The translations under genes were made by a program, and so were the position numbers. Shown piece by piece: positions 39,999-49,909 of a DNA stretch of 64,000 bases (positions within the stretch are counted from its first letter, which is position 1; every line of letters starts with the position of its first letter). Source of the stretch: Pseudomonadales bacterium (GTDB lineage: Bacteria; Pseudomonadota; Gammaproteobacteria; Pseudomonadales; Azotimanducaceae); contig JAHRVQ010000021.1 of assembly GCA_019090615.1 (NCBI GenBank), positions 1 to 64,000 of the forward strand. Reading direction: 5' to 3'. The notes under the pieces are model-generated. The model was given only the letters and a program-made list of their open reading frames with translations. It had not been told where the DNA came from and searched no databases.

Positions 39999-40811
39999 TT
40001 AGCCTGGTAAATTAAGAAAAGTATTAATAGTAGGCCAGGCAGCTTTATCCTGAATCAGGAACATATGCCCACCTTCAAACCATTCAAGCTGGCTATTTGG
40101 GATTTTTTCGGCCATAACATGCTGGTTATTCAATGGTGCCAAAGCATCATATCGTCCTGCACAAATAAGCGTTGGCATGGTTATATCAGTCAATCCTAAA
40201 ACTGCGTCATGATGGCTACGAGCAATTAACTGTTTGCGCGCGCCAGTTTTAAAAGCCTTAAGTTGTTGATCCTCATGCCGCATAGCTATAGCGTTGTCAA
40301 TCAACTGCTCAACCTTTGCGGCATTAGCCACCTGCCACGCGGTATCATGTCGAGTGTCATTAATAGACATTAGTCGGCTAATACGTTGCCGCTCATCCAG
40401 GTCTTCTGGTAGCTCATGCAAAGGGTAACTTGATAGTTCCGGACCACCAGGAGAGGTGCAGCATAATACCAACTTGCGTATTCTGCCGGGATGCCGCGCA
40501 ACCAGATGCTGGGCAACCATACCACCAAAAGATACCCCAACAATATTTGCCTGCGGCCAATCAAGTTCATCCATCAGCGCCGCCGCATCATCTGCATATT
40601 GTGCCATAGTATATTCTGCACCAGGCTTCTCAGTTTGCCCTAACCCGCGTTGATCATAAGCGACAACTTTATTAGCCGTTGGCAATGGCCCATTCATTAC
40701 ATTAGGTTTACTGCGCAAATCCCCGCCGGTACCACTAATAAACAGCAATGGCAGGCCTTCACCGAGCATTTCATAATAAATTTTTATTGGTGTATTTGAT
40801 GTAAAAGGCAT
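39999..40811 (-). CDS. Alpha/beta-hydrolase
   Basis: The protein (about 270 residues) has the nucleophile elbow GVSFGGMVAQH and a C-terminal catalytic His in EGGHMFLIQDK. The general shape matches 3-oxoadipate enol-lactonase-like hydrolases, but the substrate cannot be set from the sequence. The frame opens with a GTG at 40832; the ATG at 40811 (MPFTSNTPIKIYYEM) gives a normal fold start and is preferred, without a clear ribosome binding site. Upstream is a 16-bp palindrome at 40930-40945. Confidence 0.82.
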   Translation of the reverse strand: MPFTSNTPIKIYYEMLGEGLPLLFISGTGGDLRSKPNVMNGPLPTANKVVAYDQRGLGQTEKPGAEYTMAQYADDAAALMDELDWPQANIVGVSFGGMVAQHLVARHPGRIRKLVLCCTSPGGPELSSYPLHELPEDLDERQRISRLMSINDTRHDTAWQVANAAKVEQLIDNAIAMRHEDQQLKAFKTGARKQLIARSHHDAVLGLTDITMPTLICAGRYDALAPLNNQHVMAEKIPNSQLEWFEGGHMFLIQDKAAWPTINTFLNLPG

Positions 40812-40929
40812 TAGTTGGCCACATTTTTCCACATTATTATTTAATAACTACCTTAAATTGATTTTAGATCATCATGCCTAAATCAGAATATCGAAAAAAC
40901 AACCCCCTGAAAGGTTTGCTTATAGTCTA

Positions 40930-40945
40930 GCAAAACTAGTTTTGC
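40930..40945. promoter_or_regulatory. 16-bp palindrome upstream of the alpha/beta-hydrolase gene
   Basis: GCAAAACTAGTTTTGC is a perfect palindrome about 120 bases upstream of the hydrolase start and after the Rieske gene. It has the look of an operator for a dimeric regulator, which cannot be identified here. Confidence 0.55.
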
Positions 40946-41062
40946 CGACCCCCAACACTATAGGTTATAGCGCGAAGTGATGCCAACATCTATTCTGTCA
41001 GCTTACCTGAGCCTCACTCACTGACAGAGTAAACCTTTAGCAACGCCAACATTTAACCAATT

Positions 41063-42181
41063 TCAGGTTATATGCGGATACATTCGGTCTAGCCATAGCT
41101 GGTTAAGGTGCCAGATCGATTCTTCAAACAAAGAGAGCCTTCCCTGCCGGGTTACACTGGCTTGTAATCCTTTCCAGACACCTGCGTTAACTTCTGTGTC
41201 TTCAGCATGGATCATGCTCACAGCCGCTTTCAACTCGGCTCTATTGTCTTCATTCATAGCAGCTGCAATTTCTGGAAAGGCCAGCACATGAATTCGAAGC
41301 CGCATTTTATCAGCAGCAACTGGCTCCAGTTGATACCAGAAGGCACCACTAGCTGAAGCCGCAAACAATAACGCCGGATAGACACAGGCCGCGAAAAGTT
41401 CATCTCGTTGTTCAGGTTTAAGGTTCGGAAACATATTTACGCCACCCTCAACAGCTTGCCCCGGCATGCGTAAAATCGACCAGGGTTCATATCTGTTGTA
41501 TTCAACAAACGCTTTTTTGGCGGGGTATACCGGCTGGAACGTATGTTGATGAATACCAATATGATGGTAGGCTTCCATAAAATTTTCAACCAGAATTTTC
41601 CAGTTGTAGGCAGCGGGAAACTCAAGGGTTTCTATGACTTCAAGGCGGCTAAAGTCATAGTCTTCCAGGCGAGCGGCCAACTGTTTTAATTGCCCTGCTA
41701 AAGGTTTAGGTTGATCCGCCTGGCTTACAAAAACAAACCCCTGCCAGATTTCAACGGTAAAACCTGGTAACTGGCACTTACCCTTATCAAAACCGACGAC
41801 ACCCTCCATCATCGGCGCACTACGGAGGCTACCATCTAGTTCATAAGTCCAATTATGATAAGGACAAGTGAAACGTGTAGTATTGCCATCACCTTCTATA
41901 ATCGCCATCGACCGGTGCAGGCAAACCCTGGATAAGGCGTGTAATTCGCCCAATTTATCCCGCACAATCACAATCGGCTGTGCAGGTAGATCAATACTAA
42001 CAAAATCACCTACTGCAGAAATTTGTTCCTGACGGGCCACGCATAGCCAATCTGTCTTAAATATCTTTTCCAGCTCAGCATTAAATACCGAACCCACGAA
42101 ATATGATTCTGGCGGCAAGGTCCAGGCATCGTTCACCGGCTGGCGGACTTTGCGCAATGCCTCAAGGTCAATGACCGTCAT
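41063..42181 (-). CDS. Rieske non-haem iron oxygenase alpha subunit
   Basis: This is a Rieske-type hydroxylating oxygenase of 372 residues. The [2Fe-2S] cluster ligands are Cys87, His89, Cys106 and His109 (VCLHRSM and CPYHNW). The mononuclear iron site is in ENFMEAYHHIGIHQH, with His206 and His211, preceded by NWKILVEN. Reductase and ferredoxin partners are not next to it, so electrons must come from elsewhere. The substrate is unknown; aromatic, amine or terpenoid compounds are typical. The upstream region up to 42392 has no gene. Confidence 0.92.
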   Translation of the reverse strand: MTVIDLEALRKVRQPVNDAWTLPPESYFVGSVFNAELEKIFKTDWLCVARQEQISAVGDFVSIDLPAQPIVIVRDKLGELHALSRVCLHRSMAIIEGDGNTTRFTCPYHNWTYELDGSLRSAPMMEGVVGFDKGKCQLPGFTVEIWQGFVFVSQADQPKPLAGQLKQLAARLEDYDFSRLEVIETLEFPAAYNWKILVENFMEAYHHIGIHQHTFQPVYPAKKAFVEYNRYEPWSILRMPGQAVEGGVNMFPNLKPEQRDELFAACVYPALLFAASASGAFWYQLEPVAADKMRLRIHVLAFPEIAAAMNEDNRAELKAAVSMIHAEDTEVNAGVWKGLQASVTRQGRLSLFEESIWHLNQLWLDRMYPHIT

Positions 42182-42392
42182 ATTACTACCCTCCTACTTT
42201 TGCATCCTGGCCGATCAAAAGTATGGCCAATTTATTCAGTCAAATTATTCTGTATAATTAATCTGATAACTGAGCCAGATAACATACAGGCCAGAGATAT
42301 AACCAGAGTTAGCCGGCTTCGTACAGCCCTCAATCAAACTGATTGCCGCTGGACAAAAAACACATTCATGATATCAAATAAAATTTCTCCCG

Positions 42393-42875
42393 ATGAACAA
42401 ATCAAAATTAATAACAGAAATTATCCAGCAACTCGAAACAGCTTATCAAAAAGCAGTAGCAGCAGCCGACCAGGCACGTGATACTGCAACAGACGCGGAA
42501 AATATTGCCGAAAACAAATATGACACCTTAGGTCTTGAAGCCGCGTACCTGGCACATGGCCAATCCCAACGAGCGGCAGAACTTAAAGCTGATCTCAATG
42601 CTTTTAACAGCCTCACCACCGCTAACTGCAATATTGAAGATGAAATAACGGTTGGCACCCTTATCGTTTTAACCGACATCAATGACGATATGCTGTATTT
42701 GTTTTTAGGTCCCGCTGCGGGCGGCTTAAAGGTAAAATACCATAACCAAGAGTTTCTAGTCATTAGCCCTTCAGCACCACTGGGCAGCGCCCTATCAGGA
42801 CACTATGTGAACGATGAAATAGTGCTTACACTTGCCGGCATTACTCAGCATTTTGACGTAACGGCCATCTATTGA
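42393..42875 (+). CDS. GreA/GreB-like transcription factor-related protein
   Basis: The 160-residue protein has an N-terminal coiled coil (ETAYQKAVAAADQARDTATDAEN) with the segment NKYDTLGLEAAYLAHGQSQR, followed by a C-terminal FKBP-like domain, with LYLFLGPAAGGLKVKY and SPSAPLGSALSGHYVNDEIV near residues 90-145. Both halves match the layout of GreA/GreB-type factors that act through the RNA polymerase secondary channel. Whether it has cleavage-factor activity is not known; the acidic tip of the coiled coil is not obvious. Confidence 0.75.
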   Translation: MNKSKLITEIIQQLETAYQKAVAAADQARDTATDAENIAENKYDTLGLEAAYLAHGQSQRAAELKADLNAFNSLTTANCNIEDEITVGTLIVLTDINDDMLYLFLGPAAGGLKVKYHNQEFLVISPSAPLGSALSGHYVNDEIVLTLAGITQHFDVTAIY

Positions 42876-42962
42876 TAACACAATATTATTCTGAGTCACA
42901 CTTTTCAGGCACATTGCGACCCCAATAAAACATGAATAATAAAACATGAATAATAAAAAGGA

Positions 42963-43010
42963 AAAAGGCCTGACCCTGTCGCTATTCAAACAGGATTAGG
43001 CCTTATTTTA
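42963..43010 (-). terminator. Terminator between GreA-like gene and TonB receptor
   Basis: Arms AAGGCCT and AGGCCTT (42965-42971 and 42998-43004), with an inner CCTGT/ACAGG stem, form a strong hairpin. A T-tract follows on the minus strand, so it ends the receptor transcript; it can also serve the convergent GreA-like gene. Confidence 0.8.
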
Positions 43011-43041
43011 ACCGCCAGCAATGATGAACTAGCGATCGGTT

Positions 43042-45342
43042 TTAGTTAAAGCGGTACTTAAACTCCAGACCAATGCGGCGACCCTTTGCAAGCGTTGAAA
43101 GGTGCGCACTATTACCTAAACTACCGAGGCGGGTGCTTTGGGTGCGGATCACCTCGTCGGTCAAGTTTCTACCATATAAAGACACCTCCCACGCATCACT
43201 ACCGGGGATCAGAGTGATATTTGCATCAAAAGTATTGACCTCCCCTCGGTCCTGAGTATTTTGAGTATTTGTCACATTATCACGATGAGCATAGATCAAC
43301 TGCGAACTGACATTATAACCTCTAACAACAATATCGTGAAGAATACCGACATTATAGGTTAGCTCTGGCGCATTCGGTAAGGGCGTATTCTCATCTTCGC
43401 CGTTAACAGTTCTGTCCAGGTTAATGTCCACATTGGCCTTGGTATATTGCGCATTGTTATAACCAAAAGCCAGCGTGAAAGTCAGCGAATCCGTTAGGAA
43501 GACTCGACTATCAATTTCTACACCTTCATAGAGTGCATCAGCCGAGTTTGCGCCCACCTGGCCTAATGTATCTGGGTCAAATTCATAGCGCTGCAAATCA
43601 GTCGCTTCTAGTCTGAAGACCGCCATATTAAAACGTAAATTTTCGTTAACATCCCACTTAATACCCACTTCAACCTGATCCATGCGCTCTTCATCTAGCG
43701 CCTGTCTTTCATCCGCTACATTGGTGCGGCGCAAATTATAATTACCCGCCCGATAACTGGTTGAAACATGGCCGTACAACAGCATATCCTCAGTTCTCCG
43801 CCAGGATGCGCCCACCTTATAGGACACATTACTCCAACTATCATCATCCTCGAAATCAAACAAACAACTGCCATCACCAACGACATACCCACACCGCGCT
43901 ATGGTAGGCCCATCGGCGACTGATGAAACACCCTGATTTGCTGCATAAGCGTAACTTTTTGTCGCCTTATCCTCTTCCGTCCAACGCAAACCGGCCGAAA
44001 GGGTAACTGCATCACTAATTCTATAATCAACGTTGGTAAACACACCCAGAGTTTCAGAATCCTGCAAACCACCAACACTACGGTTCAGATAAAACTGGTT
44101 AAACGGTGGACCCGGGGCAAAACTCGGCGAGACTAACAATAGAGCCTGAGAAGATTCATCTGTTATCTCGACATCCAGATAATACACACCCGTGGTAAGG
44201 TCAAAATCGCCAAAGCTACCGAAATAACGTAATTCATTACTCCAAAGCTTCACCTCATTATTATTTGCAGCTGGAAAAGTAGTAAAAGCAGTGCCATCAA
44301 TATCACCAAGGCTACCCTGCTCCTGTTCACGCCAACCCGCTATGTTCGTGATAGTACCGTCACCAAAGGCCACATCAATGGTGGTCGTTAAGGAAACTGA
44401 ATCGACCCGCAGGTCAGCAAATGATTGAAGCCCGAACGGCCCACTACCATCCATTTCAGAGGTCACGTCATGTGATTCTCTGTCAAACAATGGCAAACTA
44501 CCATCCTTCCAGACGTTGCCTTCAGGGTTTCTGCTAGACCTATCCGTCGCCTGGTAGACAGCGCCATCACTGTCCTGATCGAAATACTCCAGTTCCAGCA
44601 GGAAATTGACGTTATCTGTAGCATCCCAGGATAATCCGCCGCGCAGGATCAAGGTTTCACTCAGACCCATATTGTTGCCATTGAATTCATTTTCAAACCA
44701 ACCAGAATCGTCATTATAGTAGGCGGCGAATTTCCCATTCAAGCCTTCTGTTAGCGGCCCCGAAACAAACCCGCTATAGGTCATATCTTCTCCGGTACCT
44801 TCCAGACGAGAATCTCCACGGATACTAACATTGGCCTCAAATTCCTCAGTGGGCTTTTTTGTGTTCATTAGCACTGCACCACCGACAACATTGCGCCCTT
44901 GTAACACCCCCTGGGGACCACGCAAAATTTCGATGCTAGCCAGGTCAAAGGTATCAAATACAACACCTGCACCTGTAGGGATATAAACCCCATTAACAAA
45001 AACACCAACGGTTGGATCTACTGACAAAATCGAAGTAGATGGAGATAAACCACGAATCGAAAAGAATTGCGTTCCCTTGCGGGTAATTGGCTGCAAATTT
45101 GCGTTAGGCACCATCATACCGATGTCCTGCAAATCTTTGAATTTTAGCGCTTCTAATTGTTCTCCATTAAATGCGCTAATAGCAATAGCCACGTCCTGAA
45201 CACCCTCAACAACATTGGCCTTTTTTGTAGCAGTGACAATTACCTCTTCCATAAGCGCCTCTCTTACGGATTCGGCACTCGCCATAACTGACATTAACAT
45301 TACGCATAGCAATGCGATGACACGTACAATAGCTGACAACAT
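43042..45342 (-). CDS. TonB-dependent receptor
   Basis: This 766-residue outer-membrane receptor has a signal peptide, a TonB-box-like EEVIVTATKK, an N-terminal plug with DVAIAISAFNGEQLEALKFKDL and ILRGPQGVLQGRNVVGGAVLM, and a C-terminal 22-strand barrel ending in YRFN. Such receptors import siderophores, vitamins, sugars or hydrophobic compounds; the ligand is unknown. The start has AGGGGAGAGATAG as ribosome binding site. Its divergent neighbour is an MFE-2-like dehydrogenase, suggesting a catabolic role rather than siderophore uptake. Confidence 0.95.
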   Translation of the reverse strand: MLSAIVRVIALLCVMLMSVMASAESVREALMEEVIVTATKKANVVEGVQDVAIAISAFNGEQLEALKFKDLQDIGMMVPNANLQPITRKGTQFFSIRGLSPSTSILSVDPTVGVFVNGVYIPTGAGVVFDTFDLASIEILRGPQGVLQGRNVVGGAVLMNTKKPTEEFEANVSIRGDSRLEGTGEDMTYSGFVSGPLTEGLNGKFAAYYNDDSGWFENEFNGNNMGLSETLILRGGLSWDATDNVNFLLELEYFDQDSDGAVYQATDRSSRNPEGNVWKDGSLPLFDRESHDVTSEMDGSGPFGLQSFADLRVDSVSLTTTIDVAFGDGTITNIAGWREQEQGSLGDIDGTAFTTFPAANNNEVKLWSNELRYFGSFGDFDLTTGVYYLDVEITDESSQALLLVSPSFAPGPPFNQFYLNRSVGGLQDSETLGVFTNVDYRISDAVTLSAGLRWTEEDKATKSYAYAANQGVSSVADGPTIARCGYVVGDGSCLFDFEDDDSWSNVSYKVGASWRRTEDMLLYGHVSTSYRAGNYNLRRTNVADERQALDEERMDQVEVGIKWDVNENLRFNMAVFRLEATDLQRYEFDPDTLGQVGANSADALYEGVEIDSRVFLTDSLTFTLAFGYNNAQYTKANVDINLDRTVNGEDENTPLPNAPELTYNVGILHDIVVRGYNVSSQLIYAHRDNVTNTQNTQDRGEVNTFDANITLIPGSDAWEVSLYGRNLTDEVIRTQSTRLGSLGNSAHLSTLAKGRRIGLEFKYRFN

Positions 45343-45838
45343 CTATCTCTCCCCTAATTATAGTTAAAACTGCATATAGCTAAAAACTACACATACAACT
45401 TTTTACCACGTGTGGAGCCGTTCGCTCACCATAATACAGGAAACATAACAATCACAAGCAATTTAAATGATAAGTAAAAATCATAAAATCATATACCCGT
45501 CGCCAGGCGTACTCACAATAGTATCTTTATCAAAAAAATTTACTCGCCAGACCGGACAAACTTTTTCACCACAGAACCAGCACTTTGAGATCGGCATATA
45601 CCACCCTGCAAGCCCAAAAAAATTTGCACCCCATTGTCAATGGAACTGGTACTATTGAAACACTCTGCCAACTCGACAGTAACTATCGGGAAAATTGACA
45701 GAACATAACGCGCTACAGGCGGCATATAAATCGGCATTTAAATCAGCATTGTGCACTGTGATAGCATTGCACAAGCAGCCAGTGATTATGACTGCCATAC
45801 TCAATATCTTTAATATCTTTAATAACAGGGAACAAAAA
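45343..45838. other. Divergent intergenic region between receptor and dehydrogenase
   Basis: These 496 bases separate the TonB receptor (minus) and the dehydrogenase (plus). No gene with family signatures was seen. An open frame runs 144 bases upstream of the chosen SDR start, but it has no homologous extension in SDR proteins. Confidence 0.4.
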
Positions 45839-46705
45839 ATGTCTGAACTTAGATACGACGGAAAGATTGCAATTGTAACTGGCGCTGGCGGCGGCCTCGG
45901 CAGATCACATGCATTGTTGTTGGCATCACGCGGCGCCAAAGTAGTAGTCAACGACCTCGGCGGCGATGTATCCGGCGAAGGCGGCTCTTTATCTCCGGCA
46001 CAAAAAGTTGTCGAAGAAATCAAAGCAGCCGGTGGTGATGCAGTTGCCGACGGCAATACAGTAGCAACTCAGGAAGGTGGTGCAGCTATTGTAAAAACCG
46101 CACTCGATACTTTTGGCGGGGTACACATTATTATCAACAATGCTGGTATCCTGCTGGATAAGTCTTTCACAAAAATGACATCCGAGCTTTTTGACCCGGT
46201 TATTGACGTACACCTTAAAGGCTGTGTATGGACCACTCAGGCGGCCTGGGAAACTATGCGCCAGCAAAACTTTGGCCGTGTCATCAACACCTCTTCCTCT
46301 TCAGGCCTATATGGCAATTTTGGCCAGACAAACTATTCTGCCGCCAAGATGGGTATAGTAGGCTTAACCAGAACCATGGCCATTGAAGGTGCCAAATACA
46401 ATATTAAATGTAACGTACTAGCGCCCGGTGCCAGGACCCGAATGACAGAAGACCTGCTCGGTGAACGGGCCAACAATATGGACCCTGGCCTGGTTTCACC
46501 TATTGTTGGTTATCTGGTCCACGAAGACAGCACCATCAGCGGCGAGATTTACGCTTCTGCCTCTGGCCATGTAGCCCGCGTTTTTGTCGCAGAAACCAAA
46601 GGCATTACCGACCGTGACAATATGAGCCCGGAGTTTATTCAGGAGCATATTGAACAGATCCGCAACGAAGAAGGCTATAAGGTACCTAAATCAGCGATGG
46701 CCTAA
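45839..46705 (+). CDS. Short-chain dehydrogenase, MFE-2-like (3-hydroxyacyl-CoA dehydrogenase type)
   Basis: The 288-residue protein is an SDR with the nucleotide motif TGAGGGLGR (residues 14-22), NNAG, and the catalytic Ser-Tyr-Lys in NTSSSSGLYGNFGQTNYSAAK. It resembles the N-terminal (3R)-hydroxyacyl-CoA dehydrogenase domain of peroxisomal multifunctional enzyme type 2 (17-beta-HSD type 4). The preferred start has CAGGGAAC 6 bases upstream; the longer frame from 45695 adds 48 residues without homology. It probably acts on fatty or steroid side-chain acyl-CoA, which is inference. Confidence 0.9.
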   Translation: MSELRYDGKIAIVTGAGGGLGRSHALLLASRGAKVVVNDLGGDVSGEGGSLSPAQKVVEEIKAAGGDAVADGNTVATQEGGAAIVKTALDTFGGVHIIINNAGILLDKSFTKMTSELFDPVIDVHLKGCVWTTQAAWETMRQQNFGRVINTSSSSGLYGNFGQTNYSAAKMGIVGLTRTMAIEGAKYNIKCNVLAPGARTRMTEDLLGERANNMDPGLVSPIVGYLVHEDSTISGEIYASASGHVARVFVAETKGITDRDNMSPEFIQEHIEQIRNEEGYKVPKSAMA

Positions 46706-47257
46706 AATAGCAAATTTAACAAGCACTGACTGTAAAATACCTGACCCCAAAAACCTTCACTTCAAAAATGAAGCAAAGTATTTTTCGTCAAGACCAGCCT
46801 GATCAATGCACGGGAAATCGCAAACATGCTTTATATTTGCGATTTCCCGAACAGCGATAACATCTTCCATTAGTGCAAGCACCCCTTACCAGTGGTTCTC
46901 TGACAAAATTTACCAGCTGAACATCTTCCGCCCTATTTCAAACAGGCAACATCAGGCAGTATAATATCGAACCCGACTATAACATTGCTATAACCAGACC
47001 ATCGCTGCAACAACAACCCCCTTGGCAAGGGACATTATCTGATGTAGCATCGCAAATAATTTGGCAATACAACATAAAATAACAAACAACTCTCGCAGAC
47101 GACACTCGTCGGTCTGCGTGGCAACAAACAACAAAAGCTATAAAGCGATAAGCGGTAAGCGATAAGAGGCAAGCGATAACAGGTCATTAACATTTAAATT
47201 AGAGCGGTTTTATTTTGCACTTTGTTTTATGAGTAATATTCACGGAGAAGGGATATC
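46706..47257. other. Intergenic region with a 14-bp inverted repeat
   Basis: No gene was found in these 552 bases. A perfect 14-bp inverted repeat (46811-46849) is the main structure. Short repeats of GCGATAAG-type occur at 47146-47180. A ten-codon reading frame at 47229-47261 overlaps the next receptor start (its TGA overlaps ATG). Confidence 0.5.
46811..46849. repeat. 14-bp perfect inverted repeat, 11-bp spacer
   Basis: CGGGAAATCGCAAA (46811-46824) is matched exactly by TTTGCGATTTCCCG (46836-46849). It is about 105 bases after the SDR stop and has no T-run, so it is more likely a protein-binding site or RNA hairpin than a classical terminator. Confidence 0.85.
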
Positions 47258-47261
47258 ATGA
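47229..47261 (+). CDS. Possible 10-residue leader ORF overlapping the receptor start
   Basis: The frame reads MSNIHGEGIS and its TGA overlaps the receptor ATG (ATGA). It contains the receptor ribosome binding site in its last third. Translational coupling is possible, but such short frames arise by chance and this one is unproven. Confidence 0.25.
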   Translation: MSNIHGEGIS

Positions 47262-49510
47262 AGAAGTTGTATAGAATCAAGTCATTCGCAATAGCGATGA
47301 CGGTTGCAGTTGTTTCAGGGAACGTTCCAATCGTTACGGCAGCTGACGCTACCAAACGAGCAAGCGCGGTACTTATGGAGGAGGTACTGGTTACTGGCCG
47401 AAAAAAGAGTGACGCCGAGTTATTACAGGACGTACCTGTCGCTATCACCGCAGTATCCGGCGAACAAATAGAAGCAATGTTCGCCACTGACCTCACCGAT
47501 ATAGGCTATCAAGCCCCCAACGTGTCACTTAATCCAGTGGCAACCATCCCAAATTATGCAAACTTTGTTATTCGTGGCTTTGGCCTGAATGGCTCCGTTT
47601 TATCTGACGACCCATCGGTTGGCGTTATCATAGACGGCATGTACCTCGGTGTACCAGCCGGTGTGGTCACCAATACCTTTGACCTTGAGGGCATTGAAAT
47701 CCTTCGCGGCCCACAGGGCACCTTATTTGGTCGCAACGTAACCGGCGGTGCGGCATTATTAACAACCCGACAACCTGCAGAAGAGTTCAGTTTTCGCGCC
47801 AGAACAATATACGGCAATGATTCAAACAAACAGATCATGGTATCAGTGGACGCACCGATGGCCGATGACAAAGCCTATAGTCGGATGACAATTCTGTATT
47901 CCGAACATGGCGATAGCTACGATAATGTCGTCGAAGGGCCCGGCGACCTTGGCGAGAAAGACCTCCTGGTGATTCGCCCCAAATTACGCCTGACACCCAC
48001 TGAACACCTAACCATTAACCTAAGTGCAGAATATGGTGATGGGGACGCAGAACCAGGTGCGCGGCGATTTCTCTTTAATGCTTTCAAAGGCACAATCGGC
48101 GGGGTAGCTGTCAATAGCGGCATCCCAAGTGTAGTGTCCAATAACAGCAATAAAGTCTCTGTGGACTTTATCCCGGAAGTAACTACCACCTGGAAACATG
48201 CAATTGCCGAAGTTATCTGGCATTTCACAGACCGCTCTACTTTAAAATCAATCACCTCCTGGCGCGATCTAAAACAATCTAATATCGCCCAGGATATCGA
48301 CGGCACCGGCATCGATTTTTTTAACTTCAGGGATGGCTTTATCAACCAGGAACAGTATTCGCAAGAATTTATCCTAACCACCGAAGTAAGGGACAACATT
48401 GAACTAACAACCGGCGTCTATTATTTTGAGCAAGAATATGACTATGGCGAACAACGAGAAATTGGTAAAGATTTCGGTCTTGGCGGCGGTCCAGGAATAG
48501 CGCTTGATCAGGCCGGCGTTGGCACCATCGAGCATGATACATCTGCGGTATTTGCGCAGGCCGATTTTCTGCTGAATGACAACTGGATAATGAATATAGG
48601 TGCGCGTATGACCTGGGAATCCAAAGATGCAGCGCTTGCCAGACGACTCACTGGCGAATGTAGGGCAGGCACCTCAAATGGCACATTACCAAACTGTGTT
48701 AATGCATTTTTTGATGATGAATCCTGGAGTAATTTCACCCCTAAAATTGGCGTCCAATACACATTAAACGACGACACCCAAACCTATGCGTCCTTCACCA
48801 AAGGGTTTCGTAGTGGTGGTTTCAATATTCGCGCCACTAGCGAATCATCCACCGGCCCCTATGAAGAAGAAAAAATAGACGCCTGGGAAATCGGCTTAAA
48901 AACCGATTTTCTGGGTAATCGTGGCCGTTTGAACCTGGCCGTATTCCTCAACCAATTTGAAGATTTACAGCGCACTTTGCTTAACGCCGACGCCAATCAG
49001 GAAATTATTAATGTCGGCGAAGGAGATATCTGGGGCGCAGAAATGGAATTATCCTATCTGGTCGGCGACAACCTGCTACTCCAGGCGACCTTTGGTTATG
49101 TTGAATCTGAATTTGACGAATTTACTGACCTTGACGTAGACGGTATACCTGGCGCCGACCCAGAACTGGCAAAGAACCTTGAAATTGCTCATGTACCGCA
49201 TTTTACCAGCAATTTGACAGCCACCTACGACCTATCGGTACCCATTGGCTGGATTTCACTTCGCGGTAACTATTCATTTACTGGCGACTCTTTTGCAGAC
49301 GATGCCAATCGATATGAAATCAGCGGTTATGAGATGTGGAACGCCAGCGCCACTCTGGTCACTGACGATAGCAATTGGAGCTTTTCACTGTTTGGCAAAA
49401 ACCTGACCGATGAAGTCTATTACCAGTCTGTCTTTCTTTTTGGTGTTCTCGATGTAGCTGACCTCGGCGCACGGAGGTCCTTCGGCATCTCCGCAACCTA
49501 TGAATATTAA
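47258..49510 (+). CDS. TonB-dependent receptor
   Basis: The 750-residue receptor has a signal peptide, an EEVLVTGRKK TonB box, the plug motif ILRGPQGTLFGRNVTGGAALL and a barrel ending ISATYEY. The ribosome binding site GGAGAAGGG is strong. It is not a close paralogue of the receptors at 55627 and 61984, as its loops differ. The ligand is unknown. Downstream are two inverted repeats in a gene-free gap. Confidence 0.95.
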   Translation: MKKLYRIKSFAIAMTVAVVSGNVPIVTAADATKRASAVLMEEVLVTGRKKSDAELLQDVPVAITAVSGEQIEAMFATDLTDIGYQAPNVSLNPVATIPNYANFVIRGFGLNGSVLSDDPSVGVIIDGMYLGVPAGVVTNTFDLEGIEILRGPQGTLFGRNVTGGAALLTTRQPAEEFSFRARTIYGNDSNKQIMVSVDAPMADDKAYSRMTILYSEHGDSYDNVVEGPGDLGEKDLLVIRPKLRLTPTEHLTINLSAEYGDGDAEPGARRFLFNAFKGTIGGVAVNSGIPSVVSNNSNKVSVDFIPEVTTTWKHAIAEVIWHFTDRSTLKSITSWRDLKQSNIAQDIDGTGIDFFNFRDGFINQEQYSQEFILTTEVRDNIELTTGVYYFEQEYDYGEQREIGKDFGLGGGPGIALDQAGVGTIEHDTSAVFAQADFLLNDNWIMNIGARMTWESKDAALARRLTGECRAGTSNGTLPNCVNAFFDDESWSNFTPKIGVQYTLNDDTQTYASFTKGFRSGGFNIRATSESSTGPYEEEKIDAWEIGLKTDFLGNRGRLNLAVFLNQFEDLQRTLLNADANQEIINVGEGDIWGAEMELSYLVGDNLLLQATFGYVESEFDEFTDLDVDGIPGADPELAKNLEIAHVPHFTSNLTATYDLSVPIGWISLRGNYSFTGDSFADDANRYEISGYEMWNASATLVTDDSNWSFSLFGKNLTDEVYYQSVFLFGVLDVADLGARRSFGISATYEY

Positions 49511-49557
49511 CCACTAATCCATCTTGTTAGTACAGACTGTCACGCTCACCTACTTGG

Positions 49558-49598
49558 GCTGCGGCCAATTATTCAGCCACTAAATAGTTGGCCGCAGC
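49558..49598. terminator. Hairpin after the TonB receptor (possible terminator)
   Basis: GCTGCGGCCAA (49558-49568) pairs with TTGGCCGCAGC (49588-49598), and the stem extends inward by a few more pairs. It starts 48 bases after the receptor stop. There is no clear T-run, so factor-independent termination is unsure. Confidence 0.55.
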
Positions 49599-49679
49599 GT
49601 ATTATTGGAACGGCATTATCTTTGACCTAACGATCATTATGTTGGCCCTATATACCCTTCAATCTTCACTACCCAGGCC

Positions 49680-49712
49680 CTGTGATTAAGGCAGACTAAC
49701 ACTTAATCACAG
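49680..49712. repeat. 11-bp inverted repeat, 11-bp spacer
   Basis: CTGTGATTAAG (49680-49690) and CTTAATCACAG (49702-49712) form a perfect inverted repeat with an 11-base spacer. No gene lies within it; it could be an operator. Confidence 0.75.
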
Positions 49713-49890
49713 CGAAAATAAAACCATAACCCCACCTGCGGCAAACCCATTAACAACAATAATTGAGCGCACCAACCAAATTCAATCGGTAACAACCAGC
49801 GCTGCTGGCCGAACCTGTAGCCTCATCCATCCGCACACCCTCTATTAACTGCGCACATTCAACACTTGACCATAACAGCACATTCTGTTT

Positions 49891-49909
49891 ATTATTACGA
49901 ATCATTATC
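49891..49909. promoter_or_regulatory. Fur-box-like site
   Basis: The 19 bases end in AATCATTATC, the right half of the Fur consensus GATAATGATAATCATTATC, matched 10 of 10. The left half matches poorly (3 of 9). It lies about 60 bases before the small-protein gene that precedes the peroxiredoxin. Iron control is possible but weakly supported. Confidence 0.4.

Noticed and set aside
45695-45838. Longer start for the short-chain dehydrogenase
   Set aside because: The 48 added residues have no SDR features, and the ATG at 45839 has a ribosome binding site.
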